This document shows, in pieces, positions 10,801 to 21,674 of a stretch of 53,770 bases of DNA. A model generated the notes under the pieces. That model was not told the DNA's origin, did no database searches, and saw only the letters and a list, made by a program, of their open reading frames with translations. Each line of letters opens with the position of its first letter. The stretch's first letter is position 1. The translations under genes and the position numbers were made by a program. The DNA is from Scytalidium lignicola (Eukaryota > Ascomycota > Leotiomycetes), in assembly GCA_002812745.2 (NCBI GenBank), contig NCSJ02000295.1, forward strand, positions 1 to 53,770, given 5' to 3'.

Positions 10801-11233
10801 TACTCTTGCGAGGCTTATGATGGAAAAGCGTGCGGATTCCTGGTGTGAATCTCTGCATAAAGGAGTCGAAATTTCCGATAATACGTTTGTCAAATTTCTC
10901 ATCTCGCAAGGTGTAGATGTAAATCTCCCAAGGGATGGACGTACGATTCTAGATACGGCGATTAAAAAACAAAATTTTAGTATGGTCAAGTATCTATCGG
11001 AGCATAATGCTGTGACACTCAAGACTTCTCCCGATTTAGAAGAGATTGTTAGACAGATGGCTGCGTTCTGGACAGAGAAGGGCTCTAGCTCTAGCTCTAG
11101 TGCACGGAGCTCATCGTTGCTTCAGCATCAGTCCAGCACGACGGTTCAAAACCAGACGATTAAACAGAAAACGTATCAGCCTCTCCGGCGGCCATATGAT
11201 TCTGGGGCGTTACCTACAAAGAAGGGCAATTAG
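7855..11233 (+). pseudogene. Trypsin-like protease / ankyrin-repeat gene, inactivated
   Basis: From about 8259 one spliced frame runs to the stop at 11233. The introns are 9216-9274 (GTAAGT..ACAG) and 9656-9704 (GTCTGT..ATAG). A chymotrypsin-fold protease is indicated by His in LTVAHVC (8696-8698), Asp in CDWALLEI (9406-9408) and Ser in GDSGSW (9716-9718). A 458-codon ankyrin region follows, with repeats such as ALEIACGKGRKDIVLELL. Two in-frame stops break it: TAA at 8474-8476 and TAG at 9833-9835. Both equal CAA or CAG with C changed to T in CpA context, as RIP makes. A start-like segment (7855-8050, MSLSTMSSTL) is separated from 8259 by a structured insertion or odd intron. An alternative is two or three shorter live genes. 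Proteins of this layout occur in fungi, but their role is not established. Confidence 0.65.
8094..8225. repeat. Hairpin-rich insertion inside the protease-ankyrin gene
   Basis: This segment interrupts the coding frame. It holds a perfect 12-bp inverted repeat (CTGTAATACGGC at 8145-8156 and its complement at 8167-8178, loop 10), a GGGGCC/GGCCCC hairpin (8130-8145), and TACAGTGG twice in direct orientation (8101-8108, 8182-8189). TACAGTGG resembles a Tc1/mariner end with its TA target. No matching opposite terminus is visible, so the element, if it is one, is partial. Confidence 0.5.
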
Positions 11234-11401
11234 AGGATATTTGACGCTGCATGAAAGCAAAAGAGGCCACAGCAAGAGCGAGCAATGGATGAAAAGAGAG
11301 CAACATCGGAGTCTTCATTCCCGCATTATTCATTTATGTATTCATAATATAACGACAAAACCGCACCTACTTTTGCTACTTTATAATTACTGTAACAACT
11401 C

Positions 11402-12025
11402 TCACTCCAAAACCTCAACCTCAAAATCCTTAAACCCAACAACCAACTGTTCTTCCTGATCAGCAGTAGGTTTCGCCGCATAAACCCCAACCCAACACTC
11501 CTGCTGCTCTCCCTCCCCTCCAAACTCAGCAAGTGCCCACGTAACCTCCCTAGCTGGTGCCCTCTCACCCCCCTCAATAACATAAACCCATAACGTGTCA
11601 TCCTTCTCACGCCTCTCAAACTCAATCGTCACTTCCCCCTGCTCGTCTCCAAGCTTCACAAGACTCCAATCCGCCCATCGATCTGCCGCAACGGTACTAA
11701 CAAACGGCTTTCCATCGACGAATTCAACGCCGGATTTAACCCACCTACGCTGCTTCTCCGACGAGGATGGAGATGGAGGTAGGACGAAGACTAGGCCGCC
11801 TTGGTCGTAGAGCGTCTTCCATGGTGCGGAGATTGTCACGCGAACGCGCTTGAACTTGCTAAGAGGGATGGATTTGTAGATTATTGGCGCGTCGAAGACA
11901 TCCAGGGAAGGTGGTTTGCGCCAGATGTCAGATGGGACGGGGGGTGAGAGGACGAAGGAGGTTGTGGTTGATGAGGGAGGAGCTTCGGTTAGGTTGAGGG
12001 TTTGGAAGGGGATGGATGAAGTCAT
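11402..12025 (-). CDS. DUF1349 family protein (concanavalin A-like fold)
   Basis: A single exon of 207 codons. The order of segments matches the DUF1349 family (annotated in yeast as 'regulation of enolase 1', a lectin/glucanase-like sandwich): a substrate-free opening, then DIWRKPP, YDQGGLVFVLPPS, RWVKSGVEFVDGKPFVSTV, WADWSLVKL, and near the end ECWVGVYAAKPT. A cytosolic location is likely because no signal peptide or membrane helix is present. The upstream region has a C/T-rich tract (12031-12060 on the plus strand) and an ATATATATAAAA element about 40-55 bp before the ATG that could serve as TATA box. The 3' end lies only about 170 bp from the convergent end of the protease-ankyrin gene. 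The gene is complete. Its biochemical activity is unknown. Confidence 0.85.
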   Translation of the reverse strand: MTSSIPFQTLNLTEAPPSSTTTSFVLSPPVPSDIWRKPPSLDVFDAPIIYKSIPLSKFKRVRVTISAPWKTLYDQGGLVFVLPPSPSSSEKQRRWVKSGVEFVDGKPFVSTVAADRWADWSLVKLGDEQGEVTIEFERREKDDTLWVYVIEGGERAPAREVTWALAEFGGEGEQQECWVGVYAAKPTADQEEQLVVGFKDFEVEVLE

Positions 12026-13070
12026 TGTTTATTTTCTTTCTTTCCTTCCTTCCTTCCTTTGATTTTATATATATTTTTATATCCTTTTAGGATTTTATGA
12101 AAAGTGAGAGCTTAGATGAAAGATGAGAGCTCTGCTTGTAAGAATGAGATGCGGGGCTGATAATGTGGGGATGAAAATGAGATATAGATGAATCCAAAAT
12201 TACACTATAGCTTCGAATCCAAGACTTTATATACCATGCCCAGGAATTCCTGATGACGAGCCCCTCAAGAGAAAAGGACAACACCACGGTATTTTCGGGA
12301 TCTCAAACCGATGAATCTGGCCTTTGAGAGTGAGCTAAGATGGCCACAAAAACATTATCCGAGACTCCGCACCGAAGTATAGTTGGCTTGTGACTGTTGA
12401 GAGAAGGACAAATTGAAGGATGGGGTCGAATTATGTCACGTCGCTGAATTACTCGCCGTAATTATTTAATATAGAATTAAACTCTCCGATAATTATGGCG
12501 TGCCTATCATGTGCAAATGTAAGACCCTCCAGGAGTAGACACTTGTCTGTTGAACTTTCTGAGTGGCAGCTTTAAGAAACTAGATGATTATATTAAGTTA
12601 TTTTATTAGAGGGAAGAATAGAAACAGTATATAAAATCATATGCAACCTCTTCCACAGCTTTTATGCTCTCCTCTCCCTCTCATCATAACCAGCAGCATA
12701 ACTCTCATGATAAAATCCAAAGACACCGTAACATCATTCAAGAAGTAAACAACCAAGTTACATGGCATCAGAATCCCTATAAACCGACCTCATGACCATG
12801 AATGAATGTTAAGAAATATAGTAAGAAAGATATATGTCTCCTGTCATCATCCATACTGTGTTCACCCCAAGTGCAACCGCAGCCCCAGAACAATACCATG
12901 CATATTCGTTCGTGCACAGATTAACTCTGCGTCTCATTATCACTAATCTCAAAGACCACATTATTTATACCTTACTGCTCGTCGTCTTTCGCCCATCACC
13001 TAGCAAGTAGTAGAATGCGAGCTGTTGTATAACTCTACCCAGTCGACAAGTCTATCCATATCCCTTTCAT
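12026..13070. other. Intergenic region
   Basis: About 1 kb between the DUF1349 start codon and the 3' end of the homeodomain gene. It starts with the C/T-rich tract and AT-rich promoter-like sequence. The rest, with many short AT-rich words, probably includes the 3' UTR of the gene ending at 13071. No gene is seen. Confidence 0.5.
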
Positions 13071-16000
13071 CTAGAAAGTTGACCCTTCAGGGAAGTTCAA
13101 ATCGAATCCAAAATCCAGATTGGCAATATCATCTACATCAGGTATCTTGCCCCCAATCTGTTCAAACGTGACATCACTCATCATGCCAGACTCTCCTTGG
13201 CTCTTGCCAGGAGACACAGACGACCCGGTTGGATCCACAGGGCTAGTATAATGAATACCAGGAATCCCATGTAGACCTTTGAACTTTTCTAGTAGCTGCT
13301 GATCGTCTGCGGCTGTTTTCTCAATACCGAGGATCTTTCTCGCCTCGGTACGCAACTCGTCATCACTTGGTACAACTCCATTCGCCTTCTGCTTGCCCAC
13401 AAACTCGTTCAATCCTGTCTCCAACTCTCTACTGCAGAAGATCTTTCCAGGAGGCTCATATCGCATCGTCAAGCTCTGCAACATTGAATTTGCTGTATCA
13501 GACTTGATAATATATGGCTTGTTCTGCATCGTGACTCTGACCTCAGCATTATATGGCGCGGGTGGTTGATTTGGGAATGTGTAAGGAGGGGAAAAGCCTG
13601 AGCCACCAGCGGCAATATGCCATGTTTGTTCTTGATCCGGGAGACCGGGGCCGGACGCCGAGGGGAGGAGACCAACATCACGCTTGAATCGGATGAGCCA
13701 CTCAGCATTGTCAGCGGCTGTCTGGTTCCAAGGGTCGTCGTCGTCGTAGATAACCCAGCGGGCTTGGTTTTGCAGTTCACCATCGGTAGGGATGCTAGGT
13801 TGGATTAATAAAATGAAGAAAATAAAACTTTGAGAAGTGATATGAGAAACACGTACTGTTGATTGGGGTTATTAGGTGAGAGACAGCTCTGCACAAATCG
13901 CGACAACTCTCGAACTAGTCGTCGATAACAATTTGAATCATTAAGGAAATTTTGCAACGGCAGCGTAGGGTTTGAATTTGCCGACGGCTGATTCTGTGCT
14001 GTTGCATACAATGGTTGCTCATGATCCTGTGATCCTTGAGTACATGGAGATGTCAAATCCCAATGAAGGGATGGTGAGCCGCTAGGTCCTTGTGATAGCA
14101 CACAACCCTCTCTATGATCATTATCTAAGTTAGAAGATGACGGTTTTGAGAGCTGCGGCGCAAGTCCATATTGCCGTTTGAAGATCTCAATATAGTCCGG
14201 ATTATCTGCCATAGTTTGATTCCAAGGATCATCATTACCATAAATAATCATACGTGCCTGTCGTTGGATATCGCTATCTGATGGAATGTGTCCGAGAGCC
14301 TTCTGAGACATGACGAAGTCAATGAGTTCTCTTTCCAGTCGTCTGTGGTTATGGACCGTAAAATCAATGCTCTTATCATCCATCGATCTCTTGTGCTCGC
14401 AGATCAACTCATCACTTCGAGGGAGGCTAGCTCGCTTCCTGAATTCGGCGAGCCACTCACTCGAGTCATTGATTAGGTACTGGAACCAGTGGACTGCTGG
14501 CCTGCATTTGAAAATAGAAGATTTTTCAGCTTCAACTATTAGGCAACAGCATTCCACCTGTAGCTCTTTATCTGTTGGTGTTAATCCAAGTGCAAGTCGC
14601 TTCTTAACAAAATCTATCAAGTCCGTTTCCAATGAGCCTGGGATGATCAGATTTGGGGAATAGGCGGCCATGTCTTCCATTGGACTGTCCTTTCCTACAA
14701 AGGCCTTTCGCTGAGCTCGCCGTGGGGGAGAACCCGGAGTTAAAATAAGGTCGCGAAACCAGCCAATCTGTGATAAATTATCACTTACAGCATCTAGTTT
14801 CGTAATAGTCTTGCTGGCTGCAGTAAGCAGATCCTCATCTGTGGGTACCTCTCCTCGATTTAGGTGATCATCTAGAACATCTAATAAAGCAATCTTGACG
14901 AGGTCGTACGGAGTTCTTCTTTGATCTGCTGAAACTTCACCAACATAAGGCTTCATAGTGTTGCGTTCATCGTGAATAAGATCTGTTATGGTGTTAGTAT
15001 CCGATATTTCCCCTAAAATACAAGGTGAAGAATGGGAATAGAGCAGTCGAAACTTACAAGGAGGCATTCCGTTCTCAACCAGTTCATGCACCGCCTGATC
15101 AAAACCCCAATCACCCTTCCAATCTGCCATGCTCTTTCCACTCTTGAAATGCTCCGCCACGTGATCAACTCGGAAGCCCCATGTATCCATAATGAGACCA
15201 CAGAAACCACAGCGCGATCGAATCTCAGGTGTTGCAACTTTCCATGCATCCATGGACCAACCCTGGAACTTGACATCGTGTACAAGGTTAAGATGTTGTC
15301 TGAGGTGGTCCTTGCGGTAAAATGTCCTTTCTACCTCTGACCGCTCTGCACAGCTTGAGTAGTTATGCTCCTCAAAATGTTCCTTTGATGGGTTAGGTAG
15401 CCCACAGTAGACACACGCTTGCTGGCCATACTCGGGGCTGAAAGCCATTGGTCCATTTGGTGAACACACCCAACGTTCCAAGGACAGATGCAATGATTTT
15501 TCATGCCTTTGCCAATCATGTTTTGTCTTGAAAGTTTCCGTGCAGAAGGTGCACTGGAAAAGTCTTTGGTGGGGCATTGGTAATGTTCCCAGACTGACAA
15601 GCTTTGGGCGCCTGTCGACGCCGGCGACGTCTCCCTCTATTACCGAAGGAGCTGAAGGAACCGAACGATCCTCGTGATTTGTGGGAGAAGGCAGATGCAA
15701 AGGAACCACCACTAGAATGCGAAGTACCCAAACTGCTCGTGGAAGAAACATTGGCCACAGACCGGCTGGATCCATCATCGGTAAAACCGAGGCTGTGTGG
15801 ACTAGCGCGACCAGATGAGAAGGTGGAGGAGGTAACGGCCTTCGCAATAGCCGACACGGAGGCAGGTTCGTGTTCTGGAGGAGAGTGCTGCCATCTTTCC
15901 ATCGGATTCATAGCTTCTAATGCGGGCGTTGCTCTGCGAGGTATGTCGATACCCTTTGAATATTGGCTCATGCTGGGTGAAGTGGATCGTGGAGGCCTGA

Positions 16001-17021
16001 CCTTGCCTCGTCGGCGAGCATTGGCCAGCCAGTTGGTAATCTGAGTCTTGGTGAGCCCGGTCTGACGTTTGAGGATGTCCTTCTCCTCGTCCGTAGGGTA
16101 TGGATGGTTGTGATGTGTTGATAGCCAGTTTCTCAAGATGCGAAGGGAATCACGGGAGAATCTAGCTCCAACCTTGCCTCCAACTTCGTTAGCATCTGCA
16201 TTCAAGTTTTCTTCCGACTTGTTAAGTGCCTTTAAGTCTGGAGCCGACAAACTGTGAGACACCTGGTTGGATTCCTGTGTGGGGTAGGATCCTGCCCATT
16301 GACTATGTAGTGAAGGGTCATTGTCTCCAACGATGACTTCTTCCGCACCGACAAAACTGCAAGTTCGGCCAAATGACACACAGTTCCAACAGTGGCCTTT
16401 CAAGTCGCCATCCCAGACGAGCTTGCATTCCAGACCACTGATGAGGCAATAGTCACAGGACCGAATTTGCAGGCCTGCCACGGCTGGCCATTCGGAAATC
16501 AAGATATCATTGTCACGGTCCTCAGACATCATGGTGTTGAAGTCGCGAGCATTGTCCAACTTCCAATCCTCAGGAGCATCTTTGACAGTCAAGCTGCAAG
16601 AACGAGCCAAGGCTACGCAGCTTGTGCAAGAACCCTTACGGATACCTTCTCGAATGACTTTGCAGTGGATGCGCATCCGGCGACAATAAGAGCAGGGCTG
16701 GGCGGGGATATCGAAGCCATCGATCCACCTGGGGAAATCTGCAAAGTCGCCCGGGACCAGCATCGTGGTGTCCGTGGTAGCTGTGACGGGAAGGAATTCC
16801 TGAGCTTGAGAACCAGCAAAGTGCTGGAGGCACGTGAATGAGTCCTCATCGAACTCAGGCTGAGCAAAGGCAAGGTCAATATCGTAGGGCCCAGAGCTCA
16901 AGTCTGGGCCAGCCGTTACTGCTGAAGATAATGGATGCTGGGCAGCCTCTTCAAAGTTAAAGAATTCGTCCATGTTGACATGGGTCTCGTCTACCTCGTC
17001 AACCTCGTGAATAGTGGTCAT
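13071..17021 (-). CDS. Homeodomain (TALE/KN) + C2H2 zinc-finger transcription factor
   Basis: Exons 17021-15058, 15012-13857 and 13794-13071; the introns are GTAAGT..TTTTAG (45 nt) and GTACGT..CCTAG. The total is 3843 nt (1280 residues) only if one base is removed from the A-run at 15558-15561 (TTTT on the coding strand). That step joins PPKTF directly to the first finger [20 protein letters not shown]. Domain order: acidic N-terminus; two clusters C110-x2-C-x6-C-x11-C-x2-C-x6-C and the same spacing again from C189 (Zn2Cys6-like); KN homeodomain about 287-342 with the PYPT loop and recognition helix [11 protein letters not shown]; then several C2H2-type fingers ([34 protein letters not shown]). 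The long C-terminus has four or so copies of a short helix motif (ELIDFV..P-S/T-D). It is a nuclear DNA-binding regulator of unknown targets. A start at Met17 (MDEFFNF) is also possible. Confidence 0.85.
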
Positions 17022-18540
17022 TCAAAAGGCGCTGTGCTTCTGCACGAGCCCTGTCAAAGAAGGGTGCGAGGTGCCACTAGAAGAAGCACAAGACTCCAAC
17101 TAAGAGCCCTTTGCTTGACAAGAGAGCGGGGCCAGATTCAACTGAAAAGGGCGCACTTTACAAACGATGCTAACTATAAATCAAAAAGAAACAAGAATGA
17201 ATTGAGATGAAAGTTTTGAGGTTGAGGTTAAGAAAAGAGAGTGTGTAGTAGTCATCGGTCCTGGCTGGCGGATGGAGGGCTGAGGCAGCCATAATTTTTT
17301 CGCAGAGAGTCGCATGTCAATTGACAGAGCCACGCCCTTCGGCATCCGCTTGTGTGAATAGTGTGGTCGTGGTGGATGGACGAGCCAGGTTGCCTCCCTC
17401 CCCAACCAGGCAGGCGTTCCCGAACGAGTCACGACCGTCCAATGCTCTAGATCAACTCGATCCATTCATTCATTCGATGCCACCGCGTCCCCAAGGCTTA
17501 TTATTAACGGGAGGTAGAACCGAACCTCCGCCAATTTGTGCCAGGTGAAAACGTCGTGTCAGACAGTCTTCCACGGGAAGAGGGATTCTTTGCCTCTTCG
17601 GGATTTGACGATCATTTTTACGGTCATTGAACTTGGTAACCAATTCTGAGCAGCAGGTCGATATCGTTTGATTGATATTAGCTCTCTCTTTCTCTCGTCG
17701 CGGAAAAACGGTGGTGGCTGTAGCAAAGTACAGAGTTGAGCAAGGCAGAACAGAGACAGTCAGAAGAGAGAGAGCTGAAGCAACGTTGACCAGCGCTGCG
17801 ACGTGCATCAATGAATGCGAACACGATCGAGATATGGCTTAGAAGGAGGAACTCTCCCCCGGCGCCTTTGCGGGCAGGAACACGCCCAGAAGCTAGCAGA
17901 AGGCCGGACTGGCGCTCGGGTAGGGGACTCCAACCCACCAGACTCTCTCGTAATGCTGACCGCCAATTACAGTGTGCTTTGCGCCCTCTATGCAGCCTTC
18001 TAGAAGGCCTGGAAGCCGACATCGCAACGCCCCCTACCTCATGCCACATGCAGAGTTGAAAGAACCCCCAATGAGGTTTGTAGAAGAGCAAATATATATC
18101 CGTTCCGCATATCCCCCCCCCGCGGGTTTGATGTCGTTGCGTCTTAAAATATTTTGAAGATGTGGAGACAGTGGAGTTTGAAAGCAACGGACTTGTACTG
18201 TACCAATGTTAAAGAGAGACACTCACGACACTCTAAGCACCAGGCATTCAGTAGCGTGAAATGGTGGAGGATGCCCCAGATCTGAGTAGTGGCAAAACCA
18301 CCATCTGAGTTACGAGTTAGATCCACTACTGAAGCATCTCTTGCCAGGTTGAATAGACTTCTCCGCGGACAACTCTACACCAAGGCCCTCCACCCTGTCT
18401 ACCTAGCCACTGCTACGGTTCCCAGTAACCTAATCCCCGATTTTAGATACACCTCACATGACAACAACTCAAACTCAAACTCAACTTTTAGAGTACGGTA
18501 ACGGCTTGATTATTTTGGCCGGTTGACTCTTCACGGAAAG
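17022..18540. other. Upstream region of the homeodomain gene
   Basis: About 1.5 kb of mixed composition upstream of the minus-strand factor. The first part probably holds its promoter and leader. A C-rich run (CCCCCCCC) lies near 18113-18120. ORFs here overlap in several frames and show no domains. No RNA gene could be confirmed. Confidence 0.45.
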
Positions 18541-20660
18541 ATTTATTTTCCCGGCAAAGATTTTATTATAGAATGACTATATCTTCAGTCGTTTCAGATC
18601 CAATCCAACCAAACGGCTTAATTCAAACTAAAATAAGAATCCAATAACGATGGTTACATGCTATATTCAACTATTACAAGCTCTATTATTCTTTAACCTT
18701 GTACAACTCGTCTTGTACTCCAAGTTCTCACGTGACTATACATAGTTGCCTCCTCACCACAACCACGGAATTATACAAAGTCTAACAATATTTATTATCA
18801 TACAAATCTTATGTTACAACACCATACAAGTGCTAAGTGCAACATGGCTAATGACAAATCTAATTAAGCAGGTAGCTTACCCCAACAGCATCTGAAATGG
18901 AACTCCTAAAAGGCTTTACCTTTCTCTTTGCTTACTTTATATTCGTTATTGACCCGCAACTCGTTGATCCTGGATATATTTTTACGAAATTTACGTCCTC
19001 TTGTTAGTAGCTCTCCACATGTTTTATATCACCATCTCAATCTGCCCTCTTTGCGTGAAGCTTACACGGTTTTCATTATTATCTCTTCGTGGTTACCCTA
19101 TCCAGTCGATGTCTCCCTATAGACTATCAAGGGAATGGAAGAAAGTAAGAGGAAAGCGCCAGCAAGTGGCTGATAGGAGAGTCGGGGAAAATCTAAGTAG
19201 CTATAATCCCATTAAGCTTAGGAGCAAAGTTGGATTTACCGCTTAGCCTCTTCTGCCTCATGATTATTACTCTAGTATCCATCGTATTCCTAACAGTTTC
19301 TGTCTATCTAGCCTTCCCTCACTCTGTGCAACTAGCGCCTTGCCATAAGCCTTCCACTCTCTTATAAGAGCATTCTATGATATCTCGTCACATACTCCAG
19401 TCATAATGATAGCATAAGATTACCATGATCTAGAAGAAAGAAAAATCCGAGCCAATTACGTTAATACCATCTACTAGGAAAACTTTACTAGAGAATATAT
19501 ATAATAGTATTTAAGAATTCTTTTTTTNCGGAAATAGTTCGAACTGTATACAATACCTCCTTTTTGAATCCTCACGTCCTTGGTTGATATTCGGCCTTTT
19601 CTAGAGGTAGTATCTCCTCCCTTTGTGATCTAATATCTTAGAATCGGGGCCTTTAGCAATCAATAGATCAGTTAATAAAGCATTGATAGCATAACATTAA
19701 ATGATCCTCGACTATTAGAAAAGTGCAAAAGTGTCCTTCATCCTTCCTTCATCGTCTCTTACACTAAGGTCAGCACTTTCTCCAATTAAGAAACCCTATC
19801 GCTCCTAGGTTTGTCGACCACTTTACATATTCTCCGCTCCATATTAATAAATAATCTTTTCACATGCACCCTAAGTTAATTAGCTCCGTATTTCCGCTGT
19901 TGAGAATCAGAAGTTCGTATTCGTTTTTTTTTATTTTCTACTATTCTTTTTTACCAGATGTGACTCACCGGACATCGGACCAAACCATCACACGTATGCA
20001 AGCAAAACAATTAGGTGCCAAAATACTTGGACAAGCACATTAACTTTTACCTTGAAATTTCAATTACAAAGTATACATTATCATATTATTCTCCATAAAT
20101 CATTTTAGATATCAGCTATACAGTGATAACAGTACTATGATACCTATACATAGGTGACAATATCACGTTGAGTAAAAGGGAAGGTCATAAAGTAAGTAAG
20201 CAGGCCCGAGGATTACCAGTGATATTTAAGCAAAGTTTAGATAAAAATGCTAATAAGTGGGATTAGAGTAAGCCCTACTTTGATTTACTATCATAATATC
20301 AGGCCATCACGCCTGTTTTCCTCCTAACCTTGTAGTCCTTTTTTCTTTTCATATAACTTTAGCTTACTTTAACCATCCAAGGTAAATATATTTATCCATG
20401 TGCATGACCTCTTATGACCTCATCTGGCTTATCCAATCATTACTCTTAAAAAAGGACTTCTTTAAGATTTATCCATTACAGTTAACAACTTTTATAGACA
20501 CCGCAATATTATGTAAATGGAAAGATGGTAAAATTTAACTTTCAATTCGCTCCTAACGTACAGCATATGCATAAATAGAAATATGTCGCTACTAGGCTCA
20601 ACACAAAGCGCGTTATCTCTAAAAGTCAAGATAAAAAATTGATCCATTCCATTCCATCCC
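18541..20660. other. AT-rich gene-free island, RIP-like
   Basis: About 2.1 kb of strongly AT-rich, TpA-rich sequence with stops in every frame. It contains no readable transposase, reverse transcriptase or gag motif. The boundaries are sharp: normal coding-type composition lies outside on both sides. This pattern is usual for old transposon copies mutated by RIP in ascomycetes. No terminal repeats were found by eye. One N lies near 19528 after a T run. Confidence 0.5.
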
Positions 20661-21002
20661 CGATCCTCTTTTCCTTATTTCAACCTGAGCCAGCCACCCA
20701 TGACATCGAACGCCGTGAAAAAAAGGGGTAATATAGCAATAGCTAGATAATTCCTTAACAGATTAACCTCCATATCAAACCCGTCGTCATTACAGTCCTG
20801 GGAATTGGGATTCGCTTTCCAACCAAAGATATGGCAGCAGAAGGTTTGTCCTACAATCAGGCTTCGTAGACCAATCCTCACCATAGTATTCGACCATTGA
20901 ACCAACAAAAGCCGGCCAGCTCATATATCCCAAAAGGAAGCAAGAGCTGTATTAACATAATCCCATGGCCTCGTTCCCTCATTCCCTTGCATGAAACGCA
21001 TT
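20661..21002. other. 3' flank of the membrane-protein gene
   Basis: About 340 bases between the AT-rich island and the stop codon at 21003. It probably carries the 3' UTR. The minus ORF at 20675-20908 has no recognisable domain and is not called. Confidence 0.4.
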
Positions 21003-21674
21003 TCACCGTCCACTGTTCCGTCGACTGCCACCCACCACACCGCCGTAAGCCAACGGATCTACCGTCCGAAAGCCACTGTCCCGGTGGCCCTTCTTCTTGC
21101 TCTTCCTCGGCGGGCTGTGCTCCTCAATCACAACCACCTCATCATCACTACTACTCCTACTCCTACTTCTGCTCCTCCGGACATGCCTCTCCTCCTCCAC
21201 AATGATGGTCTCTTGTGCCACCGGGCGCACCGATGACCTTTCCCGTCTAATCTCCACTTTTTCAGTTGTGCGTCGACTCCGGGACCTGTGTGGTCGACGG
21301 ACGATAACCTCGGACTGAGTGTCCCGCACCCACCAGTTGCCGGGACTCATACAGGTATAGAAGAGCCAAAGAAGCAAGATAAATCCTCCGACTGAGCCGA
21401 GAACGATGCCGACTACGGTGCCAGGCGCAGGTCCACTGTCGATATTGCCGTAGGAGGCGGGGATTATAGCCGTGTTGGATTGCCGGCGGAAGAGGCTGGA
21501 GAATGACCTGCGCGCGATGGTGGTGAATGTATCGGGAGAGCGAGGTAAGGGTTGTAATGGGGAAGATATAGCTTCAGGCGACGTCCATCGCTGCAAGAGT
21601 CGATGGAAGGGAGCGGATGCGGCGAGGTTACTGTCGTCAGAGGCGCGGGAGAGATGGAGTAGGACAGGCGCCAT
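21003..21674 (-). CDS. Single-pass membrane protein with Arg/Ser-rich tail
   Basis: A single exon of 223 codons. Residues about 84-108 (PGTVVGIVLGSVGGFILLLW and following) form one clear transmembrane helix, preceded by an 80-residue Ser/Pro-rich N-terminus without a signal peptide. The C-terminal half is basic with RS-type runs (RRSRSRSRSSS), two acidic patches (IIVEEE, EVVVIEE), an HSPPRKSKKK stretch and a GFRTVDPLAYGG end. I know this layout from uncharacterised filamentous-ascomycete proteins, where the end motif YRTVDP is conserved. The positive charge after the helix argues for a cytosolic C-terminus. The function is unknown. It is divergent from the CYSTM gene, whose ATG is 1.8 kb away. 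Confidence 0.78.
   Translation of the reverse strand: MAPVLLHLSRASDDSNLAASAPFHRLLQRWTSPEAISSPLQPLPRSPDTFTTIARRSFSSLFRRQSNTAIIPASYGNIDSGPAPGTVVGIVLGSVGGFILLLWLFYTCMSPGNWWVRDTQSEVIVRRPHRSRSRRTTEKVEIRRERSSVRPVAQETIIVEEERHVRRSRSRSRSSSDDEVVVIEEHSPPRKSKKKGHRDSGFRTVDPLAYGGVVGGSRRNSGR

Noticed and set aside
17900..17965. tRNA-like sequence on the minus strand (GGTGGGTTGGAGTCCCC)
   Set aside because: It resembles a tRNA B box and T arm, but I could not find a matching acceptor stem or anticodon arm.
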